Assembly (NCBI GenBank): GCA_947034885.2
Contig: OX344757.2
Location: forward strand, 21,818,001 to 21,882,000
DNA: 64,000 nucleotides
From: Thuidium tamariscinum
Taxonomy: Eukaryota > Streptophyta > Bryopsida > Hypnales > Thuidiaceae
Direction of reading: 5' to 3'
Every line of letters starts with the position of its first letter. Within the stretch, counting starts at the first letter, position 1. Shown piece by piece: positions 36,401 through 48,319 of the stretch. The notes below the pieces were generated by a model. It made no database searches. It was not told the origin of the DNA and worked only from the letters and a program-made list of their open reading frames with translations. Position numbers and translations under genes: made by a program.

Positions 36401-37405
36401 AGACCAGACAAAATGAACTTCTCTCAACCCCGTGTCCGGACAAGGTCAACTAAGATAGTAGAAGAGCCATTGGAGGTCAATGCATCACAAAGTGAGGTAA
36501 ATCCCTTTCAATTTGTGACTGTAGCATTTGAAAGTGACTGTGACACATCAAAGTGGCACATTGCTAGGATCAATCACAAATCAAATGCTAGATGTTCGGC
36601 TCAGCAACGAACATCCAACATCAAATGTACTTGTAGGATTTCAAAGGGGAAAAAGGGAACCCCTGCTCCCACGTATCATGGTAGAAAAGAAGAGTATGGC
36701 ACTAAACGGGAGGTGGTGGTAGACTTCTGGTTTTGTTGGGATGATATTGAACGATGCGTCAAAGGTACCAAGCGGAAATGGGTCATTGATTGGCCAGAGG
36801 TTCCAGAGGTTTGGCCTATTTTGAGTGGAACAAACCTCAATTGAGAAGAGACTTTGTTGTTGTAGCATGCAGGCTTCCATCTCCAAGAGAAGACGATATT
36901 GTCACCACGTAAGCTCTTTACCATGTCTAAGATTTTCACGCCTTTCCTTCTTGACCAACCATCTCCACCTAATGCGGATGTACATCCAACAGTGAGAAAC
37001 AACCGAACTATTAGGAGACTTGCAAATGCCCCAACTGTAGAGCAACGAAACAAATGGGAGAGTGCTGGGAATATTAGAGGACAAATAGTAGAAGTGATCC
37101 TTCTCCCTTTTCCAGGACTTGGTGCAATAGTAGTTTTGGAAACTGGGATGGAATCTACAAAAAATGTTTATCGAGTGACAATGGATATGTTCCCTACATG
37201 TACATGCCCAGACTTTGTGAACATGGTTGTATCTGCTATTGGAGGGCGAGCACAATACATGAACTGCAAGCACTTGTATTATTTGTACAGGTATTTCTGC
37301 AAGATGGATATTCATGATGATAAATTCATTCATGCACCTAGTTATAGCTTCAATGAGTTGAAGGTACTCCTAGTCCGTGCAGGAATCATTATAGTCTCGA
37401 AATAG
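33421..37405 (+). CDS. Mutator-like transposase with GCM-like zinc-binding and SWIM domains
   Basis: Exons fit at 33421-35583, 36017-36808 and 36866-37405 (all phase 0), for 1164 residues. The last intron, 57 bp, is the weakest join. The chosen start is the first ATG of the frame, MASIRVDGHEVPL. In order: a SUMO-interaction-like IVDLSSDSEGEF near residue 142; a Cys/His cluster at about 275-395 (LVCENTECEY, CRLICKVCKNIPTCIGMC, HFGSHTHPV) in the WRKY-GCM zinc-binding style; a DDE-type core with HVYDAQYKKVMTIAVCD and GFMADSAMANWNAVRIVFG, then CLLHW as in MULE transposases; and a SWIM zinc finger (TCTCPDF ... NCKHLYYLY) at about 1095-1122. It would cut and move the element that surrounds it. The frame is unbroken, so it may be functional. 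Confidence 0.82.
35771..35828. repeat. Foldback 6 with core CCGTTGGATTCGACGG, in a transposase intron
   Basis: This 58 bp inverted repeat is bounded by TTTGAGGC and GCCTCAAA, with TTCCGT/ACGGAA next to the centre. The core differs by two bases from GTCGGATCCGAC. It lies in the transposase intron 35584-36016. Confidence 0.78.
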
Positions 37406-38116
37406 GCATAGCTTCTTATTTTCAATGTATCTCATCCATATTGTATCATTGGACATATTCTGTGCATGAAATCATCTGAAGATGATGGAATAGAAGGAAA
37501 TATATTTATTCCAAAATACAGGACCTTTAACCCTCAAAAGTAAGGGAAATGTGGGATAATTTTTTCAAATGCATATGTACAAGTTCAAATTGTATATCTC
37601 ATCATGATAATGCACATGTGAATATGAAACACATTTTTTTTCTTGAATCATTTCCTAAACCCTTGTATTCCTAAACCGAAAAGACAAAATTCCTTTTCTC
37701 TTGTCTTTTCTCCCCCTCGTCCATCATTATTTGGTTTTAATTTTAGAGATGCATTTGTTAAGTATTTTCTTTTCAATTTTCTTCAATTGTTTCCATTTAT
37801 CCTCCAATTTCAAAAAAGATCTCCCCATTTTTTCCATTTTGAACCCATTTCTATACCTTTAACTTTTTTTCCCCTTTACTTCCGTAAGGTTTCCTTTGAA
37901 TTCCCAATTGTTTTTTATTTCTTCATTTTTCTTTCAGTTCCTATTTTTTTTCCATTCCTCTCATTCTTTGACGTTCTCACTTTCATCACTTCTCTTGTTA
38001 TTTCTTTATAGGATATATTTTGTATCTTTTATAATAAAGTTCTTTGTGTCTTTTTCAACTAATTCGAGCAACTACTTACATGTGCTATGTAATGACAACC
38101 TCAAGCCACATTCATA
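37406..38116. other. 3' region of the transposase gene, T/C-rich
   Basis: A likely 3' UTR is followed by a T- and C-rich stretch (37640-38050) with no credible protein. A CCTAAACCC unit near 37655 hints at telomere-type motifs. Confidence 0.4.
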
Positions 38117-38137
38117 CCCTAAACCCTAAACCCTAAG
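38117..38137 (-). repeat. Interstitial telomere-type units, right
   Basis: ACCCTAAACCCTAAACCCTAA is the inverse of the TTTAGGG units at 12127-12147. Another CCTAAACCCTAAAC lies at about 38346. Confidence 0.6.
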
Positions 38138-38395
38138 TAAATTTCTTTACAAAGAATTGTTAAATGTCTACTTCAATGGTTCACGTAGCACAACATCCTA
38201 ATCTTGAAAATTGTTTACTAAACCCTTACAAGTACTCTTGTACCAGCACATGTCCCAAATCCCTATTTGTATAGGATAGTTATAATTATACTTCTGTAAA
38301 TCAAGTTTTTTATTTGATACTTCTGCAAAACTTTGGAAGTCTACACCTAAACCCTAAACAATCTATAGCTACTCAATATAATTTTTCATGACAAT

Positions 38396-38425
38396 CCACG
38401 GTTATAGGGGGGCACGGTAATAGGT
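38396..38425 (-). repeat. Subterminal repeats CCTATNACCGTG, right side
   Basis: On the minus strand this stretch reads CCTATTACCGTG and CCTATAACCGTGG, matching the two copies at 12017-12046. Confidence 0.62.
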
Positions 38426-38535
38426 CACAAAACTTCATAGAAATAGTAAATTCAGAAATATTTTAGAATAATTTTGGCCGAATTTTTTTTTCCAACAACT
38501 TCTTCAACATTAAAGTCTTGTTCAGGCTCACCGCT

Positions 38536-38598
38536 CATAAGATTCACGCTCACAGCTCACAAGCTCACCGCTCCACGCTCGAACGCTAGCATCGTTGA
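38536..38598 (-). repeat. Right terminal inverted repeat of the large transposon
   Basis: Read on the minus strand from 38598: ATGCTAGC, CGAGC, then several GTGAGC units and ATGAGCGG, in the same order as the left end. Confidence 0.8.
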
Positions 38599-39236
38599 GG
38601 GAACATGCAGAGGAACAACTGTGAAATGGCCCTCCTTTGCCTTCAAATCTCTCCTAAGGGCTTATTATAAATTCTAAATTAAGCATTAGACCTTTTATTA
38701 AACAAGTATGTTTTTAAAAATGACAACAAGGTATGATTGCAAACAATCTAATTACATCTAATTTGAAATTAGGTCCTACCCTTGCAAATATAAGAAGTGG
38801 ATCCAAAAAATATCCTCACTTTGAAGTGAAATTTGGCACATGAATATCTTTAGTTCAATTGGTGACCTTTTGGTTCGAATTGGTTTAATCAATATTAATG
38901 TAATCTTTTGGATCTTTGTATCAACATATATACTTATATAGGGTCCACTTTGAAAACATTGGATGCCTTTTAAGTCATGACTAAAATTGAAGCCATGTCC
39001 ACAATTATGGAATAAAGCCAAGACAAAAACAATGAGATTTTGAAGTCAACTTTTGAAATTTGGCATGTATGAAAGTAACAAATATGAAACATGGCATACA
39101 ATTGTCTAACAAAATAAATCCTAGTTCTCAGATCACATTCTAAGAAGAGCCAAAGTTTATTAGCTATGTTGAGGCACTTTTTAAAAAAAACATTTTCTTT
39201 CAACTTCATGCCTTTAAATGAGATGAAGTGGTCTAA

Positions 39237-39688
39237 ACAATGGTGCTAGTATGTGAGCATGAAAGTGTGAGCATGTGAGCCATGAGCATATATATAAATA
39301 AGTATCATGCAACACACAAACACCTATAATCACTACAAGAAAAAAGATGTTTTAAGTATAGTCCTAGAGATAAGATTTTAAATAATGACCTTTCTAGGAG
39401 ATTTTGAGTAAGAATATATTAGAAATACATGTCTTTTTAATAAAAATTTATGAGAAAGACATATATCTCTAGTAAATTCTTACTCAAATTCTCCTAAAAA
39501 GGTCATTGCTTAAAATCTTATCTCTAGGACTATACTTCAAACATCCCTTTTTGTAGTGAATATAGGTATTTATAGCATATATGCACTATTAATATAGAAG
39601 GTTACTATGATAGACACTTATATCATAGGTGTATAGTCTTCTAGGTTCATGGATTCACACTTCTATGCTCACATAATAGCAACCCTCA
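39237..39688. mobile_element. 452 bp non-autonomous relative of the large transposon
   Basis: The ends read GGTGCTAGTATGTGAGCATG on the left and, inverted, GGTTGCTATTATGTGAGCAT on the right, followed by AAGTGTGA on both. TGGTCTAA flanks it exactly at 39229-39236 and 39689-39696. The GCTAG and GTGAGC units match the ends of the 11931-38598 element. Its interior is non-coding and largely a nested foldback. Confidence 0.82.
39331..39558. mobile_element. CACTA-type foldback MITE nested in the 452 bp element
   Basis: The 228 bp element starts CACTACAAGAAAAAAGATG and ends with the inverse of CACTACAAAAAGGGATG. Its two arms are almost fully complementary, including AGTATAGTCCTAGAGATAAG. It is flanked by AAT on both sides, the 3 bp duplication expected for CACTA elements. 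The same family occurs at 10542-10762. Confidence 0.83.
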
Positions 39689-39696
39689 TGGTCTAA

Positions 39697-41930
39697 GACC
39701 TATGCCTCGTCACGCAACAAATAATTATTTTACACTAACTTTTGTTCTTGGAATTTCTATAGTATTGTGGGGATTATAAGGACCTATCCATATTTTAAGT
39801 TAGGTTGTTTGTTGGTTTGGTTGTGTCCTGTAGTTATGCTTTTAATACTGTTGGAAAGTTCTTCACTATGAGAGACCTATATTTTGGTGTTGTTTTCAAA
39901 ACAATGTATCATTTTTTTGTGATGTCAATGCATTAGATGGTGAACAAGCACAAGAGTATGAATTTCATGTGACGTTGCAAAAAACATATAGGGCTAAGTT
40001 GAAGAATGAGTAAATGTTATTGTAGACAGACATGTTCTTAATGATGTTTATAAAAACAAGTTCATTTTTTTTTGTGGCATCTTAAAAAGCATAGATTGTT
40101 ATATTAACAAAAAGTCAATTTTGATTATAAATAAATTGGTAGTAGTAAAAATTATTACAATCTATTGTAAATTATTGACCATAATTCCATATGTAAATTT
40201 TTTTGGAAAAGGGTAATCACATGGTATACTTTGCAAAAAGAAGGAAATGGATGGATGTATTTTATGGATGAAAAGATATGGTATTCATACAAGTGGGGTA
40301 GTATGAAGAAAAACAATCCATACATGGGATATATAAAGCAAGACCTATATTCAATGTAAAATGTTTCAAGCAACATGATCAAGATGTCTAAAACAACACT
40401 TGGATGTCTAAAACATTGACATGTACAATGATCGATTTGTCATATTCTAGTTATCCTTCATCTTTTGTCTTACTATAGATAGAGAATTGATATAATATGA
40501 CCTCTTTACTTTTCTTTCTCATTAATTTTCAATGAACTAATTCCTTCCTTTTGCCATCAAAAATTCTCTTGATGGTAGATGGTAAGTTTTCTTTAATTTT
40601 TGTAGAATTAAAAAAAAAATATTATTTTATTTCTTAAATTTATTTTGAATGATAATTTTTTTGTTGGTCTTGCCTTATGGATAGGATATGTTCCAATTGA
40701 TGTTAGAAAATACGTCAATTTGACTTCTCAAAATATAGCATCAAAATTTTTAGAATGCATAAAAGTATACCAACAAGGCATGCTACTTCATCATTGTTGA
40801 TTTCCATATCACTTTTCCTACCACTATGTCAAGTACCACATCAACTAAATGAAAAAAATTATAAGGTACTTCTATGGCATCCACGTGTCACATTTTGGGG
40901 ATTTAGGGAGACCATATTTTTTGTGATGTTTGGATTAAAAATTAAAAATTGGACATGTTTTTTTCCTAATTTTTTAACATGTTTTTGGCCTATCCATTAG
41001 AATGAATTTTAGGAGACATCTATGTTGATACCTTCACCATTGAAATAAATGCCTTGATGTGTTTTTCTAGGCATATAAAAAAAATAGTTTTCTTACAGTG
41101 CTTGGTGAAGAGGGGTGCGCAAGTTTTATTTTGTTGCATTTTAACCTATAATGTGAAAGTTATTGCATTTCAAAATTCTTATTGAATTAAGAAAAATTAA
41201 AAAATTACTCTTACTTTTATTTTGGTTGTGGCAATGGCATAGGGAACACTAATGATCACTAATATAGAATGTTATGTATTGCAAATATTTCTTTCCAAAA
41301 AAATTTGTCTCTAATGAGTGAAATATAGCTTAAAGAAAATCAGTAAAAACAATTAAATATAAAAGGCATTCAAGTACCTACACCAAAACCCAAATAAATT
41401 AAAGACCAAACAATGATCACTATTAATGAGACTTTGGCTAATATTCTCAACTACTAGTTTGTTACTAATAAATAGTTTTAGATTTTTGACAAAGAATTTA
41501 TCTCCAAAAAGAAGCAACATAGGTAATTCTTACTATCTATGTTTTTCTAAGACATAAATATTAGTTCAATTACTCTACCAAACTCTCTATCCATGACAAT
41601 CTTTACACCAATGTTATTATATATTGTTACATTATATTTCAAATTAGTTGTGAAGTTTGTCTTCTCTTTAAAATACATAGGATCTACCTTCTAGTAGGGG
41701 CATGTAATATTAGCATCAATGACATCATCTAAAATGATATGTTGTAAGACCTAATGTGAACAAACTCTTAAATTCTTTTGCTTCTTAGAATAGAATCAAT
41801 TTAATTGCACCCTTTTGTTTCTTTCTTTCATTAGTAGTTGAAACAAAACACATATTTGGGGACTAAAGCAAGCACTTGGTGGGCACTAAGAGTAGCTCCT
41901 CAAGTTGCTCTAGTCCAATCAAAATCTACC
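39697..41930. other. AT-rich spacer with no gene seen
   Basis: AT-rich DNA with scattered short frames and no recognisable protein or strong repeat. Confidence 0.4.
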
Positions 41931-41941
41931 ACGCCAATGAC

Positions 41942-43070
41942 ATAATGATGAAGCAACCTAGACCCACCTTTTCCTTCTCAAGCTTAGCAAACTTGCAAAA
42001 CATGTAAAGCCCACAAGTTGTCTCACAATAGCAAAAGCCCTAATTATCAAACCTTTTCAAGCTTTGTTATTTATGCAAATAAATTGGAAGTCCACTCTTT
42101 TTGCATTAAAGTTTTTTTTAATATAGATTATTTTCCTTTCCTTCTTTTTATAATAGGGGTAGTCACACCTTCTTCAACAAGCAGATTTCATAGAAGAAGG
42201 GAGAGGAAACAGGAGCCAATCCAATGCCGTTCTGGGTGAAGAAGGTGTGATGCCCCATTTTGGTGCGTTGACGAGGGAGATTCAAAAATTGTAGAATCGA
42301 TTTACCTACACACAATACAGAGCCAATTAGAGATTACTTGAAACGCAGGCTATGCACAGCTCGTGACACTACAACAGAGATGAAACCTTGGAGCGCCGCA
42401 GGGGTGAAACCAAAGAGCGGCAAGTAACAAGGAATAGCTCGCGAAAACTTCCACGCATCCAAAATCCATCTCTGGAGTAGAATAATCAATGTCGCGAAGG
42501 CTTTGTAGGAGATTTAAAATCTGCATTCGGGAGGCTTTGGCGAGCCAACAAAACCCTGACACGTCCCCGTTCTTCAGATTTGGGGCGGTGTGGAAAGGTG
42601 TGACGACCCTAATGTGAAGATTTCCATTTGAGGTTTGGATTATTGGCTTAGCATTGGATCATTTTTAGAAAAAGTCATCAAAACAAAATGAGGTCTACCT
42701 CCCTTCACTTCAAAATCCCAATATTATCCCTATTTCCATTCTAACATTCAGAGAGTAGTTGAAATTCCACAAGGACTTAAGATGCCAAAGGCCAAACATC
42801 AGAAGGCTATTCAAAAAGACATGCTCCCAATGCAATTGATATTAGTCTCTCCTTATTCCTAGATCCACTATTTTCCATCCCTAGCTTGACAATTTGGCAA
42901 AATTTGAAGAATCCACAAGTTGGCTCATAATAGGATAAGCCACAATTATCATACCTTTTCAAGCTTTACAATGTAAATTGGAACTCCTTTCCTTTGCATG
43001 AAAGGTCTTTTTTAACCCCAAAAGAATTGAAGCACATTTTGGGCATAAGATTGTGAAAAAATGACTTTTT
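41942..43070. repeat. Diverged direct repeat pair
   Basis: The stretch 41942-42130 resembles 42847-43020: both hold CACAAGTTG-CTCATAATAG-like text, CCTTTTCAAGCTTT and a TTGGAA-CTTTGCAT stretch. A GC-richer part (42330-42600) lies between them. No gene was seen. Confidence 0.5.
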
Positions 43071-44498
43071 TCAAGGCAGTGAGAAAAAAATTAAATTTTT
43101 TTTTCAAACTATAGTTGTACAAATTTGTACTAGACTACTATGGGAATGTGTAGAAAAAATTTCAAAAACCTTTGACTACACATATTGAAAGATTACAACA
43201 TTTGAGGTTAGAATTTTTTTTTGATCTTGTGAGATAGGGCCAATAGACTTGAAGTCTTCCTAACTTGAGATATTTACACTACAGATGGTTGTTGTTTTTG
43301 TCTTTTTTTTACATTGCATCTTTTACTATATAAGTCACATGATACTTACTAATTCCAAACTTACAAGAGAATTTTGCTTGTTTGAAGTTACTTGGGTTGC
43401 CCCAAACATTTAGGGCATCTAATCTCTTGATCTAGGCACTTGATGAAAAAAAATTATATTTCCAACTTAGGGGGTACATGTTAACATTTTGCATCAAAAT
43501 TTGAAGAACATCCATTGAAAAATGATTTCATACACATCTACTGAAGATCACATGCATACATTTAACGCTCATTTGGTTCTTTAGGGAGTGTTGTAAAAAA
43601 AATTTCCTCTCCTTCTTTTCATAATGTATAAAAGTCTATTTGAAGTTTGGATTGCTAGCTTTGAATTGGGTCAAATTTTTTTTCCTTCTTAAAGTTGGTG
43701 CAATGGAATGAGGTGAGCCACCAATCACTTCAAAATCTCCATAAGGTACTGTCCCTGTTCCCGTCCTCACGTTGGAGATGATTTTGGGGCCAAGGCAAAT
43801 ACAGTACTTGGGGCAGGTTGAGTGGCCGCTAAGGAGTCCGAAATCCGACGAGATTAACCATGCGTGTAAACGAGGCAACGTTTTTCATCCCCACTCATTC
43901 ATCCACTTCCCTTTCACCTTCGTGGCCTTCGTGGCCTTCAAAGTCTTTCCCCCCGCCCTTCTCTGGTTCAGTTCCTCTCTCCGTCTGTCTTCCTTTCCGG
44001 TCTCGCAGCAAGTACCCCAACCAAAGATGCTGAAGAATATCTTGCTGAGAACAAGCTCATAACAGCTTCCAAAGATTTCCACCACCAACTTAATTTTCTT
44101 TCCCAACCATTCACGCTCATGCAGCATTGATTTCTCAGGCGGAGTAGATTTGGTGGAGCTTTGAGCTTCCATTGCTGGCACTAAATTCCGTCACCATGAA
44201 TTCCACTGGTACGCCTTGGTTCTATGCATTGGTTGAATTTTAGGGTTTTTCTGTCTGTATCCTGATTATCTCTGATTCAGTTTTGATTGTCTCTGATGGC
44301 GGGTGAATTTTATTCGAGTTTTACTGGAGCTGAATTTTTAGCTGAGTTTGATTCGTGATTTTGTGTTTTTGGAAGGATCCTGTAGGATTTTTTCTGTTTT
44401 TGGTGAACTTGCGGTTGTAAGGCAATATTTTGCTGTAAGAGTGAACTTCCATAAATTTAAATTAAAATTTTTTTTTTCCAGAAAGTTCAGTGAAGATA

Positions 44499-46672
44499 AT
44501 GTTATTTGGTGGAGCTATCTCGTGCAGCCTCCCCCCCAGATTTAAAGTAAGTCTTCGATGACTCCTTTTTTCTTTCCAACTCTTGTTGAAAATGTTCTGT
44601 ATTGAATCAAATTTGGTTTTGGAGTTTGTCATTTAGAGTTTTCTTTTTGCGGGTATACCTCCGAGTTTCGCATCTGTACATTTCGTGGACTTTGGAGGCT
44701 TGAATGTCTTCTGGGAATGTCTGTAAGTAAATTGTTTCTTGTTTATGTGTTTACATTTGAGTGGTAACTGACAATCTTTGCAGGATGTGAGCGACATTCG
44801 GGAAGTCCCTAACAATCAGGTATTCATCCTCTTCCTTCTTACTTTTTCATTTGTAAGTGCAATTTGTGATCACTGTACTGTACATATAATGAAATTACTG
44901 TGGATTCTGCTAATTACGAAGAATTTGCTTTCCAAGAGACTAATATCTCCAATTCTGGAGAAGTCTCAGCGAAATTGAAGATTTTGCAACCCACTCTATG
45001 TGTGTCCGCCCAAAATTTCCATCCCACAGTTCTTGCGGTTTTTTCTGCAGAGGATGTGTCATGGTGATGTATTCTCAATTCTATTCTGCCTTTCAGGCCC
45101 TGATTGTATTTGATTTTTCAGGAAGTCTTCCAGGATCCCAATCGGGATGAGAGCTTCATAATTGAGCTTTTAGAGCTCAAGGACAATGTCGCCGATGCGG
45201 GTAGCGCCCGCTGGTTCTTGGAAGATCTAGCCGTTGAACAAGCAGCTGAGAACAGCCTGGTATGCCTCCCCTGTTCTACACAGGGCCCTTGAACTAGAAT
45301 TTTTTTTTTCTTAAAATTCTCAGGTCTCACAAATGTAATACTGACTGAAGGAGCATCGGCAGGCTTTGTAGTTCGTTTGGGCGATCCAGAAAGTATGCAT
45401 GTGAAACTTAATATGACTAAATTAGTCGGTGAACTCGTCAATGGTAATGATACATTTTAGATCACAAGGTCAGTGGGGACATATGGAGTTTTCAATCCTC
45501 TAAAATTGGTTGTACTACAGAGATGAATATTTGTAAATGGACCAGTTGAATTCAGCTGGGAGGTATTGCTTCCTCATTTCAACCGGTTGTGTTGAAACAG
45601 GTTGTTCAAGACGAAAGTAGCGTCCCTGCAGCCCACATTCCCCATCTGGATGAAGCCACCTCCGTGAATGCTGTGATCGGTACCATGGTATGCCGCTCTG
45701 GCCAAGATTACTTTTTGTTTGGAACGCATTTTCCTTTGACATATATTCTTCTGTCCGTTTATACTACTCTTCTGATCTTCCTCTTGCATGAAGTGCAGGC
45801 GATTGCCAAGGGTCGCCAAGGTCCTGAAGCGTCCAACTTAGTGCGGGTACATTTCAGTCGTGAATTCCTCGTTCGGTCGTGGTTACTGTCTGTGCATGGG
45901 TGAAATTTCTAGTACAACGCTGTTTGCCGAATGATTTGTACCTGGAGCGGTATATCTCCATTCTCCATATTAGACTGTTCTGTCACTGTTTTCTACGGCC
46001 TCTATCATACTTTAAGAAGCTCATAGTCGATTATACAAACTTTTAAAACCCCATTAACTATTCAAAAAATGTAGGATTACGATTTCCTCTTTGTATGGAT
46101 TCATTTTTTTTTTAACTTCGTAAAAGCTCGTAGCCCCTGTTGATATGGAAGCGGCTAAGTTTGGCCACTTTGGGCACTTAGGGTTAAACACTTGTCTCCA
46201 CATGATGTTGATACGCTTTCTTAGTATGTGTGAATCTTGAAGACTAACGCTGTTTAAAAAAAATCATTTGGGCAGGTGTACTTGGCAAACATTCGGTTGC
46301 GTAGAGTGGAAACAGACATTCTTGTCACTATTTACGAGCCTCTTGCTATCAGGTAAAGATTTTGTGAAGCATTCCTTTCCTTGAATGATGTTAATGATCT
46401 TCTTAATTTGTGTTCTATGCCATCTTATCTTATTTATGACTGTTTTTGATTGTTGTATTCTGATGAGTGCATGATTTGACCCGATGTTGGCTTCGTTCAG
46501 TGAGCAGAGTGAAAGTGCGGCAGCGGTGGGTTCAGGTACCACGGTACCGGCCACTGTGGCAGGATGCATACCGGCTGCCGATGTCTTCAATCAAGTCCTT
46601 TCGACCTTCCGGATCCTCGACTGGTCTCTTTTTGGCTACATCGATGACGTTGATGAAGTAATGGAGCAGTAA
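44499..46672 (+). CDS. MOG1: Ran guanine nucleotide release factor (Mog1/RANGRF family), 7 coding exons
   Basis: Mog1 proteins bind the GTPase Ran and affect nucleotide release in nuclear transport. Coding exons: 44499-44546, 44784-44819, 45122-45259, 45601-45687, 45799-45846, 46276-46352, 46501-46672. All have GT-AG borders and the phases close, giving 201 residues, close to the family length. The N-terminus MLFGGAISCSLPPRFK followed by DVSDIREVPNNQEVF is the family signature, then FIIELLELKDNV and ARWFLEDLA. The C-terminal half has VYLANIRLRRVETDILVTIYEP and ends in an acidic DDVDEVMEQ. Spliced 5' UTR sequence probably lies upstream, from about 44100. The start is fixed by the match of the first exon to the family. 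Confidence 0.93.
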
Positions 46673-48319
46673 CTGTCCACCCTTGTTCCCTTCTCTAACT
46701 AGGGTGTGCACTGAGACTTCGACAACGATTTATTGGCGCTCTAAGATTTCTTGTGTTGCACCTAATATATCCTTGTTCTCTTCTCCAACTGCGGTGTACA
46801 CTGAAGGTTCGAGAATCAGTACAGAAACATTGTGCACCTGGTAGCTCGTAGATATGATCATTTAGCAAGATAGAGATACTGCTTCTCTTAGACATCAGAT
46901 GTAAATTCTACGTGACACAGTTATGCTCATTAGTGTAGACTTCTTTTCTTGCATTGTGTTTTAAAAACCTGTTGGAAAAACAGTTTTATTTCCATGCACC
47001 GGCTGCTGTAGTCAATGGAGCATGCTGGAATTGAGAGCTTTGTTCTCTTGTGTTAGCATAATAGCATAGTTCTCATTTGTGAAACAATGCAATTGCGCTT
47101 TGAGACGGGGATTTGAAGAGGGATCTCATGCAGGGGCACTCACATGAAGTTCGGGTGGAGACTTGGACAATGCTTGTGGAAAAAACTCTAACTTCGTAAC
47201 ATCCATTTTGTTAAATTGGTGGTATTACAATACCTTGGCACCTTTCCAATACTTCGCATTCTATAACCTAAATCCATACATGTCCTAGATTTTAAACCTT
47301 TGTGTAGATGTATGTGACAATTTTTGTCACTGGAATCATGCCAATTCATCGAAATTGACTACATCATGCTAAATCTTAATTACTGAGTGAGTTGAATCAC
47401 TTCAAAAACCCTTGCTGTGAGTAGAATCACTTGGAAGTGATGTTGGAATTAATTCCAGCATGATCTAGTGTTCAAAATGCGCCAAGCAACTCATGCCCCC
47501 CCAATGGTGAGTTAGATCATATGTTCCACACAACATAATGTTTTTGGCTTGCTGCAAATGATTGGATTCTCTGCTTTTCTGCCATAATCAGGTGTTTTGC
47601 CTCACCCTGCCAACTTACACTAATTATCTTACTGCTTCACTTTCTACTAGAGAGAGCATGAAGGATCCATACATGGAACCAAAATTCGCATCAGGGACTT
47701 AGCACCAATCATGCAAAATTTCCCTCCACATAGTAAACATCTGTCATCTCCAATCGAAGGGACCCCCATTAAACCCTCATGAGAGGCAAAACACAAAGAC
47801 AAGTACTGCAAGGGTGACCTACAAGCCTAATTTCGCCGGGAAACCGAGGTCCCTCACCTACAAGCAGGAATTTAGGACATGAAATGAGATGTCCAAATTC
47901 CGAGTAACATTCTACATCCCATCTGACATGTGTGCCCTCAAAAGTTGAGCCGATTCTGATACTGTTCAGATTCCTGTTTAGTATGGTATCACAAAACATA
48001 AGTTTCACCTCCAAAAGCCTAATTGAGCTCTGTTCAAGCTTGACGACTTTCTCTAAAGAATGTTGCGGGCTTTTATCTAATCATTAATCATAACTGAATG
48101 AACAATCGTTTTGATTTAGATGAGTTGATTGACCCTCACAATTACCAACTGACTATGCATGGAATCAAGTTAGTGTTTTGCATCACCGAATACTATACAC
48201 CTCTCTCCTACCGTGATTGCGCACCGTAGACATAGCCCACGTGATTATAACAATAGCCCAAATTGTTCCATCATCTGCTTTGACAAAAAAAGAATGGAAC
48301 TCTTTCTCGAGAACTATCC
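46673..48319. other. Intergenic between convergent genes
   Basis: It should contain the 3' UTRs of the Mog1-type gene (plus) and the PLP lyase gene (minus). No credible protein frame or strong repeat was seen. Confidence 0.45.

Larger units (their letters stand above)
11931..38598. mobile_element. Large composite DNA transposon carrying transposase and ParB-methyltransferase genes
   Basis: The two ends are imperfect inverted repeats sharing GCTAGC, then CGAGC, then GTGAGC units in the same order and spacing. They are flanked by GGGAACAT at 11923-11930 and 38599-38606, within a longer shared 13 bp AGGGAACATGCAG. Inside are a Mutator-like transposase, a ParB plus amino-methyltransferase gene, subterminal CCTATNACCGTGG repeats on both sides and six related foldbacks. 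A hAT-like element (18566-29149) is nested within. Without that insertion the element would be about 16 kb. A 452 bp relative with similar ends and an exact 8 bp duplication lies at 39237-39688, which supports the choice of boundaries. The transposase type suggests the Mutator superfamily, although 8 bp is slightly short for it. Confidence 0.82.

Noticed and set aside
37643..38129. Phe- and Ser-rich frames after the transposase
   Set aside because: The sequence is a T/C-rich tract; the frames reflect composition, not a membrane protein.
38117..38137. Possible chromosome end from CCCTAAA repeats
   Set aside because: Only about three units are present and unique sequence lies on both sides, so it is interstitial.
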